Below are positions 17,201 to 24,073 of a stretch of DNA of 24,175 bases, in pieces. The number at the start of each line of letters is the position of its first letter. Positions within the stretch are counted from its first letter, which is position 1. Source of the stretch: a virus; the IMG/VR virus record IMGVR_UViG_3300044491_000352, positions 1-24,175 of that record; one strand, written 5' to 3'. The notes beneath the pieces are model-generated. The model did no database searches. It was not told the origin of the DNA and saw only the letters and a program-made list of their open reading frames with translations. A program made the position numbers and the translations under genes.

Positions 17201-19104
17201 GTTGTTGGAATAGTGAACTGATCTAATCCATCACCAAGTGTTGTGTCTACAGTAATTGTAAATGGCACAGCTATCCCACCACCATCAGTTATAGTCCAGC
17301 CGTAGGTGTTAACTAAAGATGTCCTAGCTGCTTCAGCTGCTGAGCCTAATGTGTATGTAGCGTCTCCAATATCCCAAACAAGTCCAACTGGAGGAACTTG
17401 AGCTTCATAAGCAACAAGCATTGCATCATAATTAGCTGTAGAAAATGGAATTCCAAAGTTAGATCTTTTTACCCAATTAAAATTTTGTGAGTTTGGCGGA
17501 ATACTGCCAATGTTCCAATTACTTAAATCTTGGTCTATAATTGTAATATAGAACATTGCGTTCATATCAGTAACATTGCTTGTGTCCCATGCTCCAATAG
17601 GCTGATCAAAAGCAGTATTGTAATAGAACATGGACCTCATATCAGTCACGCTACTTGTATTCCAGTTACCAATTGGCTGATTAAAGCTACCTTGATTTAC
17701 AATGCCACCATTATAAAACATTGAGTTCATTGTGGTTACATTGCTAGTATTCCAGTTATTAATATTTGGACTGCCACCATTGTTAAAAGCTATAGCGTCT
17801 CGGAACATACTAGCCATGTTAGTAACTTGAGACATATCCCAAGCACCTATGTCCTGATTAAAGGAATCATTATTTTGGAACATCGATGCCATTGAAACTG
17901 GAGACGTTGTGTTTATGGTCCAGCTACCAATAGGCTGATTAAACGAATCAGCATTATTGAACATCCCGCCAAAATTAGTGCAATTACTTACATTCCATCC
18001 AGAAATATCTTGGTTAAATGACCGAGCGCTAAGGAACATACTTGCAAAACTAGTGGCATTGCTTACGTCCCAACTACTTATATCTCTGTTAAATGCTGAA
18101 CATGCACCAAACATTTCTTGGAATCCTGTGCCAGTAACACTAGAGACGTCCCAAGAGTTAAGATTTGAATTAAAAGATGTTTGGCTGTGGAACATGTTCT
18201 GCATTGTTGTAGCAGATATTGGCGTCCAAGCGCTAATGTCTTGGTTAAACGATCCAGCTCCAGCGAATTTAGAAGAAAGAGATAATCTAAAGTCCGTAAC
18301 ATTACTTACGTCCCAGCTGCCAATTGGTTGATTAAATTCTGTAACCTGGAAGAACATCTCAAACATAGTTGTGACACTTGATGTATCCCAATTATTAATG
18401 TCAGGGCTTCCTCCGTTGTTAAAAGGACTAGCTCTAAACATTCCGCCCATGTTTGTGTTACTGCCCATGTCCCATGCTCCTATATTTTGATCAAAAGAAA
18501 TGGCATTATAGAACATATAGTTTGTGTCAGTTACATTACTAGTGTCCCAATTCCCTATTGGCTGATTAAAGCTTATTGCTCCAACAAAACAAGATGTTAA
18601 ATTATTAAATCCAACGGTATTCCAATCATTTAATGGCTGATTAAAGCTTGATGCTCCACTAAATATATATCTAGCGCCCATTGGTGTTGAGGCTATTCTC
18701 CAGTTCCCAACAGCTCCATTAAAGTTACTACAGTTCCTGAAGCATCCTTCTATTGCGGTATGTTCGTTTATTGGTTCATCTACTGCGGTACAAGTCATAT
18801 TAGTTGCGCCAAAAAAAGCTTGGCTTATCGTGTTTTTGTACACACCCCAGTTACTAATGTCAAGTAGTTTTAGTTTATCTCCTCCATTATTAAACCTCCA
18901 TCCCTCACAAGACTCTGTAATGCTAACTGTATATGTACCAGCAGATGGGAATGTAAGTGTAGTGGCCCCAGTGGCTCCAGTGATTGACTGGCCGTCTGAG
19001 GTTGAAATATTATAAGGGGTTGAGCTAGTTATAGGAATGGTAAACTGGTTAGATGCTGAGGTTCCAGTATTATCAGTCTTTACCGTAAACTCAAACGCCT
19101 CGTT
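14248..19104 (-). repeat. Four tandem BspA/DUF285 modules of decreasing length
   Basis: Module borders by the closing GWTITDGGG motif lie at about 17272, 15832 and 14953, giving modules of roughly 1830, 1440, 880 and 705 bases. Inside, single repeats of about 24 residues recur. On the plus strand they appear as strings like ATTGGCTGATTAAA. This is a strong substrate for recombination and for assembly errors. Confidence 0.85.
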
Positions 19105-19164
19105 TACAGATGATCCTCCAGCGCGTGAGCTGGCTCCGATTGAATTTGAGATTGCAATATACAT
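14248..19164 (-). CDS. Giant BspA-like (DUF285) repeat protein in four modules; likely host-binding tail protein
   Basis: It has 1638 residues. The first 20 ([20 protein letters not shown]) look like a phage tail-protein start. The rest is four modules (about 21-631, 632-1111, 1112-1404, 1405-1638). Each has a PKD-like opening ([17 protein letters not shown] region), then DUF285 repeats such as [16 protein letters not shown]...MF, then a closing element [14 protein letters not shown] with GWTITDGGG. Repeat numbers fall from about 16 to 10, 4 and 2. Such leucine-rich-like repeats occur in surface proteins of Bacteroidetes and other microbes and bind surfaces or proteins. Sitting among fibre genes, it is most likely a receptor-binding or decoration protein, perhaps gained from a host gene. 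There is no signal peptide. Confidence 0.8.
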   Translation of the reverse strand: MYIAISNSIGASSRAGGSSVNEAFEFTVKTDNTGTSASNQFTIPITSSTPYNISTSDGQSITGATGATTLTFPSAGTYTVSITESCEGWRFNNGGDKLKLLDISNWGVYKNTISQAFFGATNMTCTAVDEPINEHTAIEGCFRNCSNFNGAVGNWRIASTPMGARYIFSGASSFNQPLNDWNTVGFNNLTSCFVGAISFNQPIGNWDTSNVTDTNYMFYNAISFDQNIGAWDMGSNTNMGGMFRASPFNNGGSPDINNWDTSSVTTMFEMFFQVTEFNQPIGSWDVSNVTDFRLSLSSKFAGAGSFNQDISAWTPISATTMQNMFHSQTSFNSNLNSWDVSSVTGTGFQEMFGACSAFNRDISSWDVSNATSFASMFLSARSFNQDISGWNVSNCTNFGGMFNNADSFNQPIGSWTINTTSPVSMASMFQNNDSFNQDIGAWDMSQVTNMASMFRDAIAFNNGGSPNINNWNTSNVTTMNSMFYNGGIVNQGSFNQPIGNWNTSSVTDMRSMFYYNTAFDQPIGAWDTSNVTDMNAMFYITIIDQDLSNWNIGSIPPNSQNFNWVKRSNFGIPFSTANYDAMLVAYEAQVPPVGLVWDIGDATYTLGSAAEAARTSLVNTYGWTITDGGGIAVPFTITVDTTLGDGLDQFTIPTTGTGYNYDVATSDGQSITGNTGNTTITFPAAGTYDIEITGDFPRIYFNNGGDKLKLTDIKKWGSIGWTNMANAFQGCNNLTITATDAPNVSSVTSFFFAFHTCSSLSGSFDCASWDLSSVTDIGYMFFSCTQLTDINLSSLNPALSVYSDGIVASDVNLTNITFPVAFKPTSVRYMFQNTPNLLTVTNIEAWNTSAMSLCQFMFDRASLFNQNISSWDMSNVTDTQWMFAAASSFNQPIGSWDVSNILRADRMFSRASSFNQNLPNWTWTNLQFQGLDYMFERASSFNGDLSNWTFPNVTRLVSVFDGISGVMAFNNNSIANWNVSNITTLQNCFRNCRNMNVDLSSWNTTSLTSLSQTFFEADAFNFNSIVNWDIVDVSSFLNFMLGVPNLTTGTYDAILVSWEAQLQAAYPGGVGYTPTISISFNTSQYTLGGEVEAARTSLINTFGWTITDGGGVAEVPFIMNVQSNNGTFSYVVKTNPSYTYDYNISTSDGQTFSNLTGDQEIFFPNNNAYYDLEITGKFPALYTNNNVLSSRIIEIKQWGSQVWRSFDSAFYGCSLLSTVSATDSPNTNLVDSMYRTFYNCGPMVGIDFSTWNTSNVTTFAETFRTTQGTGWHSQVVNWNTSKAISMFRMFANVAYNQDLSNWDVSSVTNFGQMFSNNNVIDQSFAAWDIGQATLVSTAFSNFISTGTLSRANYDATLISWAAQAPTNNVAAIFGSSQYTLGGAAEAARNTLVNTYNWTITDGGGIVPPLILRVDTSLGDGLPNMRLPMVSGTYDVDWGDGNVATGQTGGQTHAYATGGVYDIKVTGGTLLQYNFGADVLKVTNLVQWGASAWVSAYGMFGGCENMVITATDIPNWSSCVSFSRLFRRTTFTNVPNIDQWDVSNVSNLSEVFQETVYDADVSSWQITQVTNFNNFTTLPNAFSTANYDSILIAWEAQAPPNIVTINFGGSKYTLGSAAETARTSLINTYGWTIIDGGGI

Positions 19165-19165
19165 A

Positions 19166-19426
19166 CTACCAAAGTGCTAAGATGTCCGACGCTGTTGTTC
19201 CTGTTGCCAATACCTGTAAAACCTGTACAGGTAAGAACGTACCGTCAGGTACGTTAGCAAAAGTGACCGTGTCACCGCCAGCTGTCTTTACAACTAAAGC
19301 GCCACCAGTCCCTACATATAAAACGCAACCGCGGTTTACAGAGTAAGAGTCTGGACCAACAATTGCAGCTGTATCACTAGGAGTGACTGCTAAGGCGTTC
19401 TGTGCTTGAAGTTTTGTGTAAGCCAT
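19166..19426 (-). CDS. Small Gly/Ala/Val-rich phage structural-type protein
   Basis: It has 86 residues. It starts [20 protein letters not shown] and ends [20 protein letters not shown] followed by ALW. This ending, 'PVQV..VLATGTT...I.ALW', is one I know from many small phage proteins encoded beside tail fibres, of unknown function and probably in the virion. It is beta-rich with a single cysteine ([11 protein letters not shown]). It is one base apart from the start of the giant repeat protein, so the two are likely made together and may interact. Confidence 0.72.
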   Translation of the reverse strand: MAYTKLQAQNALAVTPSDTAAIVGPDSYSVNRGCVLYVGTGGALVVKTAGGDTVTFANVPDGTFLPVQVLQVLATGTTASDILALW

Positions 19427-19438
19427 TTTTTTATCTCT

Positions 19439-19729
19439 TTAATATTTTCCTTTTCTAGTTTTTGGGCTGCTTGCCGTACTGCCACCCTTACCAGCCCAAA
19501 GGTGTTTACAGGCCCAGTAACGGGCAGTTAATTTATTTGTAGCGCTAGAGCATTTATGACGCGCTCTAAAGGACTTTCTCGCGGCAGATGAGTAGTTGTG
19601 TCCATAGCCCTTAGCGCCGAAGTGTATGAGCTTCTCCTTGCCTCCTGAGCAAGCCTTGACCATCTTCTTCTTGCCAGCGCGGTCAGACTTTCGAACCACA
19701 TTGCATTTCATCTTGCTCTTGTCAGCCAT
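19439..19729 (-). CDS. Very basic small protein with an FGAKG...RARHKC motif
   Basis: It has 96 residues with 26 Lys/Arg and only three acidic residues, and four cysteines. Readable motifs are LIHFGAKGYGHN, AARKSFRARHKCSSA and TARYWACKHLWAG. Similar short motifs occur in small proteins of marine phages and of giant viruses (a DUF5754-like look, by memory). Net charge suggests binding to DNA or packaging with it, but this is inference. It lies between two tail genes, with a one-base gap after the 345-residue fibre and a short gap before the 86-residue protein. Confidence 0.68.
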   Translation of the reverse strand: MADKSKMKCNVVRKSDRAGKKKMVKACSGGKEKLIHFGAKGYGHNYSSAARKSFRARHKCSSATNKLTARYWACKHLWAGKGGSTASSPKTRKGKY

Positions 19730-19730
19730 G

Positions 19731-20768
19731 CTACCAAGAATTTTGTTTAATGACTACCCAGGCATATGTGCTGGCACCTGTCTGCATCGACATCTCCTGA
19801 TAGCTGTTGTTGGCGTCTGATCGGTAACGGATAGCACCTACGTTAGCCACATCTGCCACCTCTGCAGAAGTACCTGCCTGAACAAATCCTGCACTGTAGA
19901 TATCCCCTCCTGTCACATTTAAGCTTGAGTTTTCTACAGTCACAGTTGTGTCCTCAACCTTAAGTCTAGACACAGAACTTGTCTTTAACTGTATATTCTC
20001 ACCATCTAGAGTAGTGTCCCACTCCATAGCCAAAACACCTACGCTTAATGTATTACTCTGAGCCTGCAAGAAGCTGTCAGTAAGCGTGTCTGAATCCTGC
20101 CACACAGGAAGATAGTTTGCTGTACCAGAACCGTCGATGCCTGATGTAGCTGTACAGTTTATTGTAATGTTGTTAGAATTGTCGTCGACAAGCTGAATGT
20201 TAGTGCCCGCAATTAGAGACACGGTGTCCACATCACCCAATGGAGTCTGTGTAAGATTAATGTCTACATTGACAGAGTTCTGATCAGATGTCAAGTTATA
20301 TGTGCTTCCAGAGGGGGCAGTTGCCCATGTGTTGTCACCACGGAGGAATGTTGTACTGTCCGCAGTGCCTGTCGCAGACAGGTCAGCCGAGACAATAACA
20401 TCACCAGTTTCAACTAGGTCTGGCTGCAGGCTTATAAAGCTACCATCAACTGTCGTGACAGATTTCACAGCTTGAGACCATGTATTGTCACCACGGAGGA
20501 ATGTGCTAGAGCTAGGGGTCCCTGTCGCAGACAGGTCAGCCGTAACTATCACATTTCCAATGGTTGGCGCGTTTGGTGTTAGGTCTATAAATGTACCGTC
20601 TGAGGTACTGACACTCTCCACTCCAAGAGCATTGATATATGCACCAAGTGTGGCGATTGAATAGTTCTTCGTGACACCGTTGTCGGCACCGTCAGCTCCG
20701 TCCGTACCAATGACCTTGTCCTCTGGATCAATGGTACTGTCTAATGGGTATAAACTTATTTTACTCAT
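19731..20768 (-). CDS. Tail fibre protein sharing both ends with the 1559-residue fibre
   Basis: It has 345 residues. The start (MSKISLYPLDSTIDPEDKVI, then GTD) and the end (VGAIRYRSDANNSY...YAWVVIKQNSW) both resemble those of the large fibre at 7618-12297. Between them are two tandem 51-residue units (residues 52-102 and 103-153), each with DLSATGT and FLRGDNTW. Next come GSGTANYLPVWQDSD and a beta shaft. This looks like a short version of the same fibre plan: anchor, spacer, shaft, common tip. It is likely a trimeric tail or neck fibre. The ATG overlaps the stop of the 24-residue gene (ATGA). Confidence 0.82.
   Translation of the reverse strand: MSKISLYPLDSTIDPEDKVIGTDGADGADNGVTKNYSIATLGAYINALGVESVSTSDGTFIDLTPNAPTIGNVIVTADLSATGTPSSSTFLRGDNTWSQAVKSVTTVDGSFISLQPDLVETGDVIVSADLSATGTADSTTFLRGDNTWATAPSGSTYNLTSDQNSVNVDINLTQTPLGDVDTVSLIAGTNIQLVDDNSNNITINCTATSGIDGSGTANYLPVWQDSDTLTDSFLQAQSNTLSVGVLAMEWDTTLDGENIQLKTSSVSRLKVEDTTVTVENSSLNVTGGDIYSAGFVQAGTSAEVADVANVGAIRYRSDANNSYQEMSMQTGASTYAWVVIKQNSW
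20310..20615 (-). repeat. Two tandem 153-base repeats inside the short fibre
   Basis: Copies lie at 20463-20615 and 20310-20462, each 51 codons. Shared DNA includes TTGTCACCACGGAGGAATGT and CCTGTCGCAGACAGGTCAGC. The second string holds a perfect 6-base inverted repeat with a 3-base loop (20368-20382 and 20521-20535), which lies in coding sequence for DLSATG. Confidence 0.85.
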
Positions 20769-20839
20769 TTCTTCTTCTTGGCTTTAGGCTTAGTAGCCAT
20801 TGATACCTTCTTTGTACAGGGTTTACCGTATTTTGCCAT
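20765..20839 (-). CDS. 24-residue lysine-rich miniprotein
   Basis: It reads MAKYGKPCTKKVSMATKPKA and ends KKKK: 24 residues with ten basic residues and one cysteine. Its ATG overlaps the stop of the previous gene (TAATG) and its stop overlaps the next ATG (ATGA), so it fits exactly between two genes, which is the best argument that it is real. Function unknown; the charge suggests nucleic-acid binding. It belongs to the chain of basic miniproteins at 20.8-21.5 kb. Confidence 0.6.
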   Translation of the reverse strand: MAKYGKPCTKKVSMATKPKAKKKK

Positions 20840-21084
20840 TACTTTTTTATACTTTTAGTTCTTTTTCCCATGCCGACTCTCTTTTTCTCGGCAACTACCT
20901 TTTTCTTTCTAGACCCCAACTCTTTCCAAGTCACAGGGGTCGCTTTACTCACTCTTTTAGATGGTCTGCATTTTTTTACCTTATCGCCTTTAGGCGATCC
21001 GCACGGATTTCCTTTCTCGTCGGTCCATTTCTCTGAAAACCAGCGCTTTAGGTTTTTACCCGCCTTTGTCTTTCTGACCGCCAT
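20839..21084 (-). CDS. Very basic DUF5872-like protein
   Basis: It has 81 residues, 29 of them Lys/Arg against six acidic. Motifs in order are LKRWFSEKWTDEKGNPCG (12-29), KKCRPSKRVSKATPVTW (37-53) and a Lys-rich end (AEKKRVGMGKRTKSIKK). The 'RWF.E.W' start and 'KCRPS.RVS..TP.TW' part match my memory of DUF5872, a domain found in phages and giant viruses with no proven role. Net charge of about +23 suggests DNA binding, maybe packaged in the virion. Coupled to both neighbours by TAATG overlaps. Confidence 0.75.
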   Translation of the reverse strand: MAVRKTKAGKNLKRWFSEKWTDEKGNPCGSPKGDKVKKCRPSKRVSKATPVTWKELGSRKKKVVAEKKRVGMGKRTKSIKK

Positions 21085-21206
21085 TACTTTTTAGCCTTCT
21101 TCTTTCGACACTTTGCAATGGCACCGCTTGCATACGCGCTTGGAAACACCTTGTACTGTCTCTTCACCTTGTAATAGCAGCTGTCCCTGTTTGTCTTCTT
21201 GCTCAT
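21084..21206 (-). CDS. 40-residue basic protein with a YKVFPSAYASGAIAKCRK motif
   Basis: Hand translation gives MSKKTNRDSCYYKVKRQYKV followed by FPSAYASGAIAKCRKKKAKK. The 'YKVFPSAYASGA.AKCRK' core is a motif I recognise from small proteins of marine phages and algal viruses, often fused to other basic domains. Two cysteines; no membrane part. Here it stands alone between the 89- and 81-residue genes, with ATGA and TAATG overlaps on the two sides. Function unknown; a virion DNA-binding role is a guess. Confidence 0.72.
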   Translation of the reverse strand: MSKKTNRDSCYYKVKRQYKVFPSAYASGAIAKCRKKKAKK

Positions 21207-21472
21207 CCTCTCGATCTTCTATCACCTGGCCTGTCATTTTTGTCTCCCCTGTTCTTTGACTGGGGTCTTAATATGATTTCACCGCTTGCGGTGTGCGAAA
21301 CATCCAACCCGTCCCCGTTTCCATAGGTATTACGCTCCCGATTCTCGCGATTTAGCTCGGTTCGGTTGCGAATCTGGTCCCGACGGGCGTTAAATTTCTT
21401 CTGATACTCGTTTTTTTTCTCACGAGCCTCAGGATTGTCCCTATAATATTTTGCTGACCTTGATAATCCCAT
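21203..21472 (-). CDS. Charged small phage protein (SRSAKYYRDNPEAR type)
   Basis: It has 89 residues, very rich in Arg, Lys, Asn, Asp and Glu, and probably largely disordered or helical. It starts MGLSRSAKYYRDNPEAREKK, has ELNRENRERNTYGNGDGLD in the middle, then DVSHTASGEIILRPQSKNRG, and ends with DRPGDRRSRG. I know this pattern from small proteins encoded in marine phages and some algal viruses; no function is known to me. No cysteine. Its ATG overlaps the stop of the 14-residue ORF (TAATG) and its stop overlaps the next ATG (ATGA). Confidence 0.75.
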   Translation of the reverse strand: MGLSRSAKYYRDNPEAREKKNEYQKKFNARRDQIRNRTELNRENRERNTYGNGDGLDVSHTASGEIILRPQSKNRGDKNDRPGDRRSRG

Positions 21473-21516
21473 TATTTCTCTGGTGGGGGTGGTGGCCCTG
21501 GATTTTTACGTTTCAT
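21472..21516 (-). CDS. 14-residue leader ORF with five prolines in a row
   Basis: The ORF reads MKRKNPGPPPPPEK. Its ATG is four bases after a TATCTTTG box, so it would be the first thing translated on this transcript, and its TAA overlaps the ATG of the next gene (TAATG). The PPPPP stretch is of the kind that stalls ribosomes unless EF-P helps. It may be a real small protein or a leader that sets translation of the next gene. Confidence 0.5.
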   Translation of the reverse strand: MKRKNPGPPPPPEK

Positions 21517-21520
21517 AGTG

Positions 21521-21528
21521 CAAAGATA
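21521..21528 (-). promoter_or_regulatory. Near-leaderless minus-strand promoter box (TATCTTTG)
   Basis: TATCTTTG on the minus strand matches TAnnTTTG; the ATG at 21516 starts four bases later, the same spacing as at 13924-13931. It would drive the chain of small basic genes and the tail genes behind them. It faces a plus-strand box only 12 bases away. Confidence 0.55.
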
Positions 21529-21540
21529 GATATAAATTTT

Positions 21541-21548
21541 TATATTTG
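21541..21548 (+). promoter_or_regulatory. Near-leaderless plus-strand promoter box (TATATTTG)
   Basis: TATATTTG on the plus strand fits TAnnTTTG and is followed after five bases by the ATG of the only plus-strand gene. With the minus box at 21521-21528 it makes a compact divergent promoter; two polymerases could hardly bind both at once. Confidence 0.5.
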
Positions 21549-21553
21549 TTTTA

Positions 21554-22072
21554 ATGAAAAAAAGACCAATGCGTCGAAAAGGGGCCACTAAGACGAACCC
21601 TAAAGACAAAAAACTTAATGAATACTACAATAGAAGGATGCCAAAAGACAACTGGCTCAAATACTTCAGAGTAGTTCGATACTATATCTCAAAAAAGTAC
21701 GATCTAAGCCTGCCAAATCTCGAGATGTTGCTTTTTTTGTACAGCGAAGGCCTTTTCTCTAGATCAGACTTCTCAGAATTTGAGCAAATTATGTCATGGG
21801 ACAAAAAAAGATTCGAAAAATTAAGACAGGACGGATGGATAATTATGTGGAGAAAGGCAAAGGGCTCAGAACCAGCGCTTTACGAAATATCAAGGAAGGC
21901 GAAGCAGATCGTTTCACATATGTACAAAAAATTATCGGGCGAGGAATCCATTTCAGAGAATAAATACCTCAACCCGATTTTTTCTTCAGACGCTGACTAT
22001 ATGGACAAGGTCTACCGTAGAGCAATTAAACGTCTCAATCAAGAACTACGACAACGTCCCGCTCCTGAATAA
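21554..22072 (+). CDS. Likely winged-helix DNA-binding protein, only plus-strand gene
   Basis: It has 172 residues. The first 30 are very basic (MKKRPMRRKGATKTNPKDKK). Residues about 51-128 look like a winged helix of the MarR or replication-initiator sort: SLPNLEMLLFLYSEG, then a helix pair (SRSDFSEFEQIMSWDKKRFE), then a wing with WIIMWRKAKGSEPALYEIS and a final helix. The tail is charged. It may regulate the divergent promoter at its own 5' end or another phage promoter. It differs from its neighbours in strand, and its last 38 bases overlap the 3' end of groES on the other strand, so the two transcripts would be antisense there. Fold call is by pattern. Confidence 0.65.
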   Translation: MKKRPMRRKGATKTNPKDKKLNEYYNRRMPKDNWLKYFRVVRYYISKKYDLSLPNLEMLLFLYSEGLFSRSDFSEFEQIMSWDKKRFEKLRQDGWIIMWRKAKGSEPALYEISRKAKQIVSHMYKKLSGEESISENKYLNPIFSSDADYMDKVYRRAIKRLNQELRQRPAPE

Positions 22073-22295
22073 CAGTATGCTTGTCACCATTTAGCACAAC
22101 CGTGTGTCCAGCCGTGCTGTCGTAATAAATAATGTCACCCTCCTTTATGTTCGTCACATTATCTCCAGGGCTGATTACCTTCCCCTTCTTGTACCTGATC
22201 CCTATCATGTCCTCACCACTCATAAGGATACCGCTGCTGGTCTTTATCTCCTCCTTTATCTGGTCGATAATAATATATTTGTTTATTGCTTTCAT
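22035..22295 (-). CDS. groES: Phage co-chaperonin GroES (Cpn10)
   Basis: It forms the lid of the GroEL chamber. 86 residues when started at ATG 22293-22295, which overlaps the groEL stop (ATGA); a further upstream ATG inside groEL would add 15 unrelated residues. It begins MKAINKYIIIDQIKEEIK, has a mobile loop at about 15-29 (EEIKTSSGILMSGED, with ILM in the place of the GroEL-binding IVL), then YKKGKVISPGD and KEGDIIYYDS, and closes with HTVIQERDVVVVLD, the usual last strands. The length is a little under the bacterial norm of about 95. It is encoded after groEL, the opposite of the common bacterial order. Confidence 0.88.
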   Translation of the reverse strand: MKAINKYIIIDQIKEEIKTSSGILMSGEDMIGIRYKKGKVISPGDNVTNIKEGDIIYYDSTAGHTVVLNGDKHTVIQERDVVVVLD

Positions 22296-23830
22296 GCCCT
22301 TTTGTAATTTATAATAGCGTTCGTGGATAGAATCGTGCATGCCACGCTAGTGGCATTTTTTAGCGCGTTTTTTGTCACCTTTGTCGGGTCAATAACACCC
22401 AACTTAATCATGTTACCGCTCTTGCCCGTCTTCAAATCAACCCCACAGTCCTTTCCATACTCCCCAAGATCAACCTCCATGTTACCGTTCTCATAGATCT
22501 GAATGATGGGAGCCGTCAATACAAAGCGCATCAGGTCCTCAACCTCACCATCACCCTCAATATCTAAGGCCTCGTCAGCCAACGCAACACCGCCTCCAGG
22601 CAAGATACCCTCATCAAGTGCAGACTGAACGGCACAAACCGCATCATCAACCCTGTCATATCTCTCCTTCTGCTCAATATCAGACCCTCCACCAACATAA
22701 ATCACACCAACACCACCGCTAAGGCTAGCAATCCTGTCACGGATAAAGTCCTTGTCCGTCTTCTTACTAGAACGCTCCATAGCCTCCTTCAACTCACTGA
22801 TCCTTTGATAGACATCAGACCCAACCTCGTCATCACGGACAACCACGGTCTGGTCCTTTCCTATGATAACTCGCTTGGCATGACCCAAATCCTCCAAACT
22901 AATAATGCTCAAATCATCACCCGTGGCCTCACTAAAATATTTTCCGCCCACAGACAACGCAATATCACTCATCAGCTCCTTGGTCTTGTAACCAAACTGG
23001 GGAGGGATAATGTTACATAGCTTCAGATCATTCTTGACCACGTTCGCTCCAAGTGTGTTGATAACGTTCTGTGAACAGGTGCCGATAATAAGAAGAGACT
23101 TGTTCTGATTAATAATCGGCTTCAGCACATTCTCGATATTTAGTATGCTGTTTATCTCCAAGTCAGTGCACAGGATATAGACATCCTCAAGCACACATTC
23201 GTCACTCTTCTGGTTATTGATGAACAGACGACTGGTATATCCCCTGTCAATCTTAATACCATTGGTCACCTCATAAAAGGTCTCGTCGGTCTCACTCTTC
23301 TCAACCGTAACGATGCCATCCTTGCCAACAGACTTGTACACGTCGGCAATAAGTCTCCCAAGCTCCCTGTCATTATTTGCAGATATGGTCGCCACATCAT
23401 TTAGCGTCTTTCCAGAGACCTTCTTGGACCTTTTGGTAAGCCTGTCACACACCAGGTCAGACAATATCTGAACCTTACGTACAAACTCAGTGACATTGGT
23501 GTCAGGCCCAATCAGCTCCATACCATACGAGACCATAGCCTCCGTAAGCACAATAGCCGTAGTGGTTCCGTCACCCGCAGAGTTGGCCGTACGCTCAGCC
23601 GCCTCCTTAACCATACGAACCGCAAGGTTCTCCACAGGATCCTCCAGCTCGATGGACTTAGCCACCGTGACACCGTCCTTTGTTACGGTCAGACCCCTTG
23701 TATGGTCCTGAGACTCTATAATAACTGTCTTGCCTAATGGGCCGAGTGTAGACTTAACGGCCTTCGAGATTTTTTCAATACCACCTAGTAGACGCTTGCG
23801 CCCCTTCTGGTTAAAAGTTAATTCTTTCAT
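22292..23830 (-). CDS. groEL: Phage chaperonin GroEL (Cpn60)
   Basis: This ATP-driven folding chamber would help fold phage head or tail proteins. The 512 residues have TLGPLGKTV (28-36), KDGVTVAKSIELEDP (51-65), the nucleotide loop GDGTTTA (86-92), the aspartate needed for hydrolysis (D396 in RVDDAVCAVQ) and PGGGVAL (411-417). The apical domain (about 190-370) is clearly diverged: RGYTSRLFIN replaces the usual RGYLSPYFIN. The Gly-Met-rich tail of bacterial GroEL is absent, and the protein is about 35 residues shorter. So it is an active-looking but phage-specific form. A strong promoter lies just upstream; groES follows with a four-base overlap. Confidence 0.96.
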   Translation of the reverse strand: MKELTFNQKGRKRLLGGIEKISKAVKSTLGPLGKTVIIESQDHTRGLTVTKDGVTVAKSIELEDPVENLAVRMVKEAAERTANSAGDGTTTAIVLTEAMVSYGMELIGPDTNVTEFVRKVQILSDLVCDRLTKRSKKVSGKTLNDVATISANNDRELGRLIADVYKSVGKDGIVTVEKSETDETFYEVTNGIKIDRGYTSRLFINNQKSDECVLEDVYILCTDLEINSILNIENVLKPIINQNKSLLIIGTCSQNVINTLGANVVKNDLKLCNIIPPQFGYKTKELMSDIALSVGGKYFSEATGDDLSIISLEDLGHAKRVIIGKDQTVVVRDDEVGSDVYQRISELKEAMERSSKKTDKDFIRDRIASLSGGVGVIYVGGGSDIEQKERYDRVDDAVCAVQSALDEGILPGGGVALADEALDIEGDGEVEDLMRFVLTAPIIQIYENGNMEVDLGEYGKDCGVDLKTGKSGNMIKLGVIDPTKVTKNALKNATSVACTILSTNAIINYKRA

Positions 23831-23847
23831 TTAATTTAATTTGATAT

Positions 23848-23879
23848 CAAAGATACAATATTTATACCATACCACCAAA
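23848..23879 (-). promoter_or_regulatory. Bacteroidetes-type promoter for groEL-groES (-33 TTTG, 20 bases, -7 TATCTTTG)
   Basis: On the minus strand TTTG (23876-23879) and TATCTTTG (23848-23855) are separated by exactly 20 bases, as in the Bacteroidetes consensus (-33 TTTG and -7 TAnnTTTG). The ATG of groEL comes 17 bases after the -7 box, with the AT-rich leader AATTAAATTAAATG and no Shine-Dalgarno. A GTGTCG repeat (23882-23887) almost touches the -33 box, so a protein bound there could control it. Confidence 0.75.
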
Positions 23880-23881
23880 CT

Positions 23882-24073
<192 letters not shown>

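Noticed and set aside
14248-19164. Giant repeat protein as a host cell-surface gene (host DNA in the window)
   Set aside because: It has no signal peptide or secretion tail, its start looks like a phage tail protein, and it lies one base from a phage-type small gene in the same unit, so it belongs to the phage.
22292-22340. Longer groES reading with 15 extra residues (MHDSIHERYYKLQKG)
   Set aside because: The extra residues lie inside groEL and do not resemble a Cpn10 start; the ATG at 22295 overlaps the groEL stop and begins the usual first strand.
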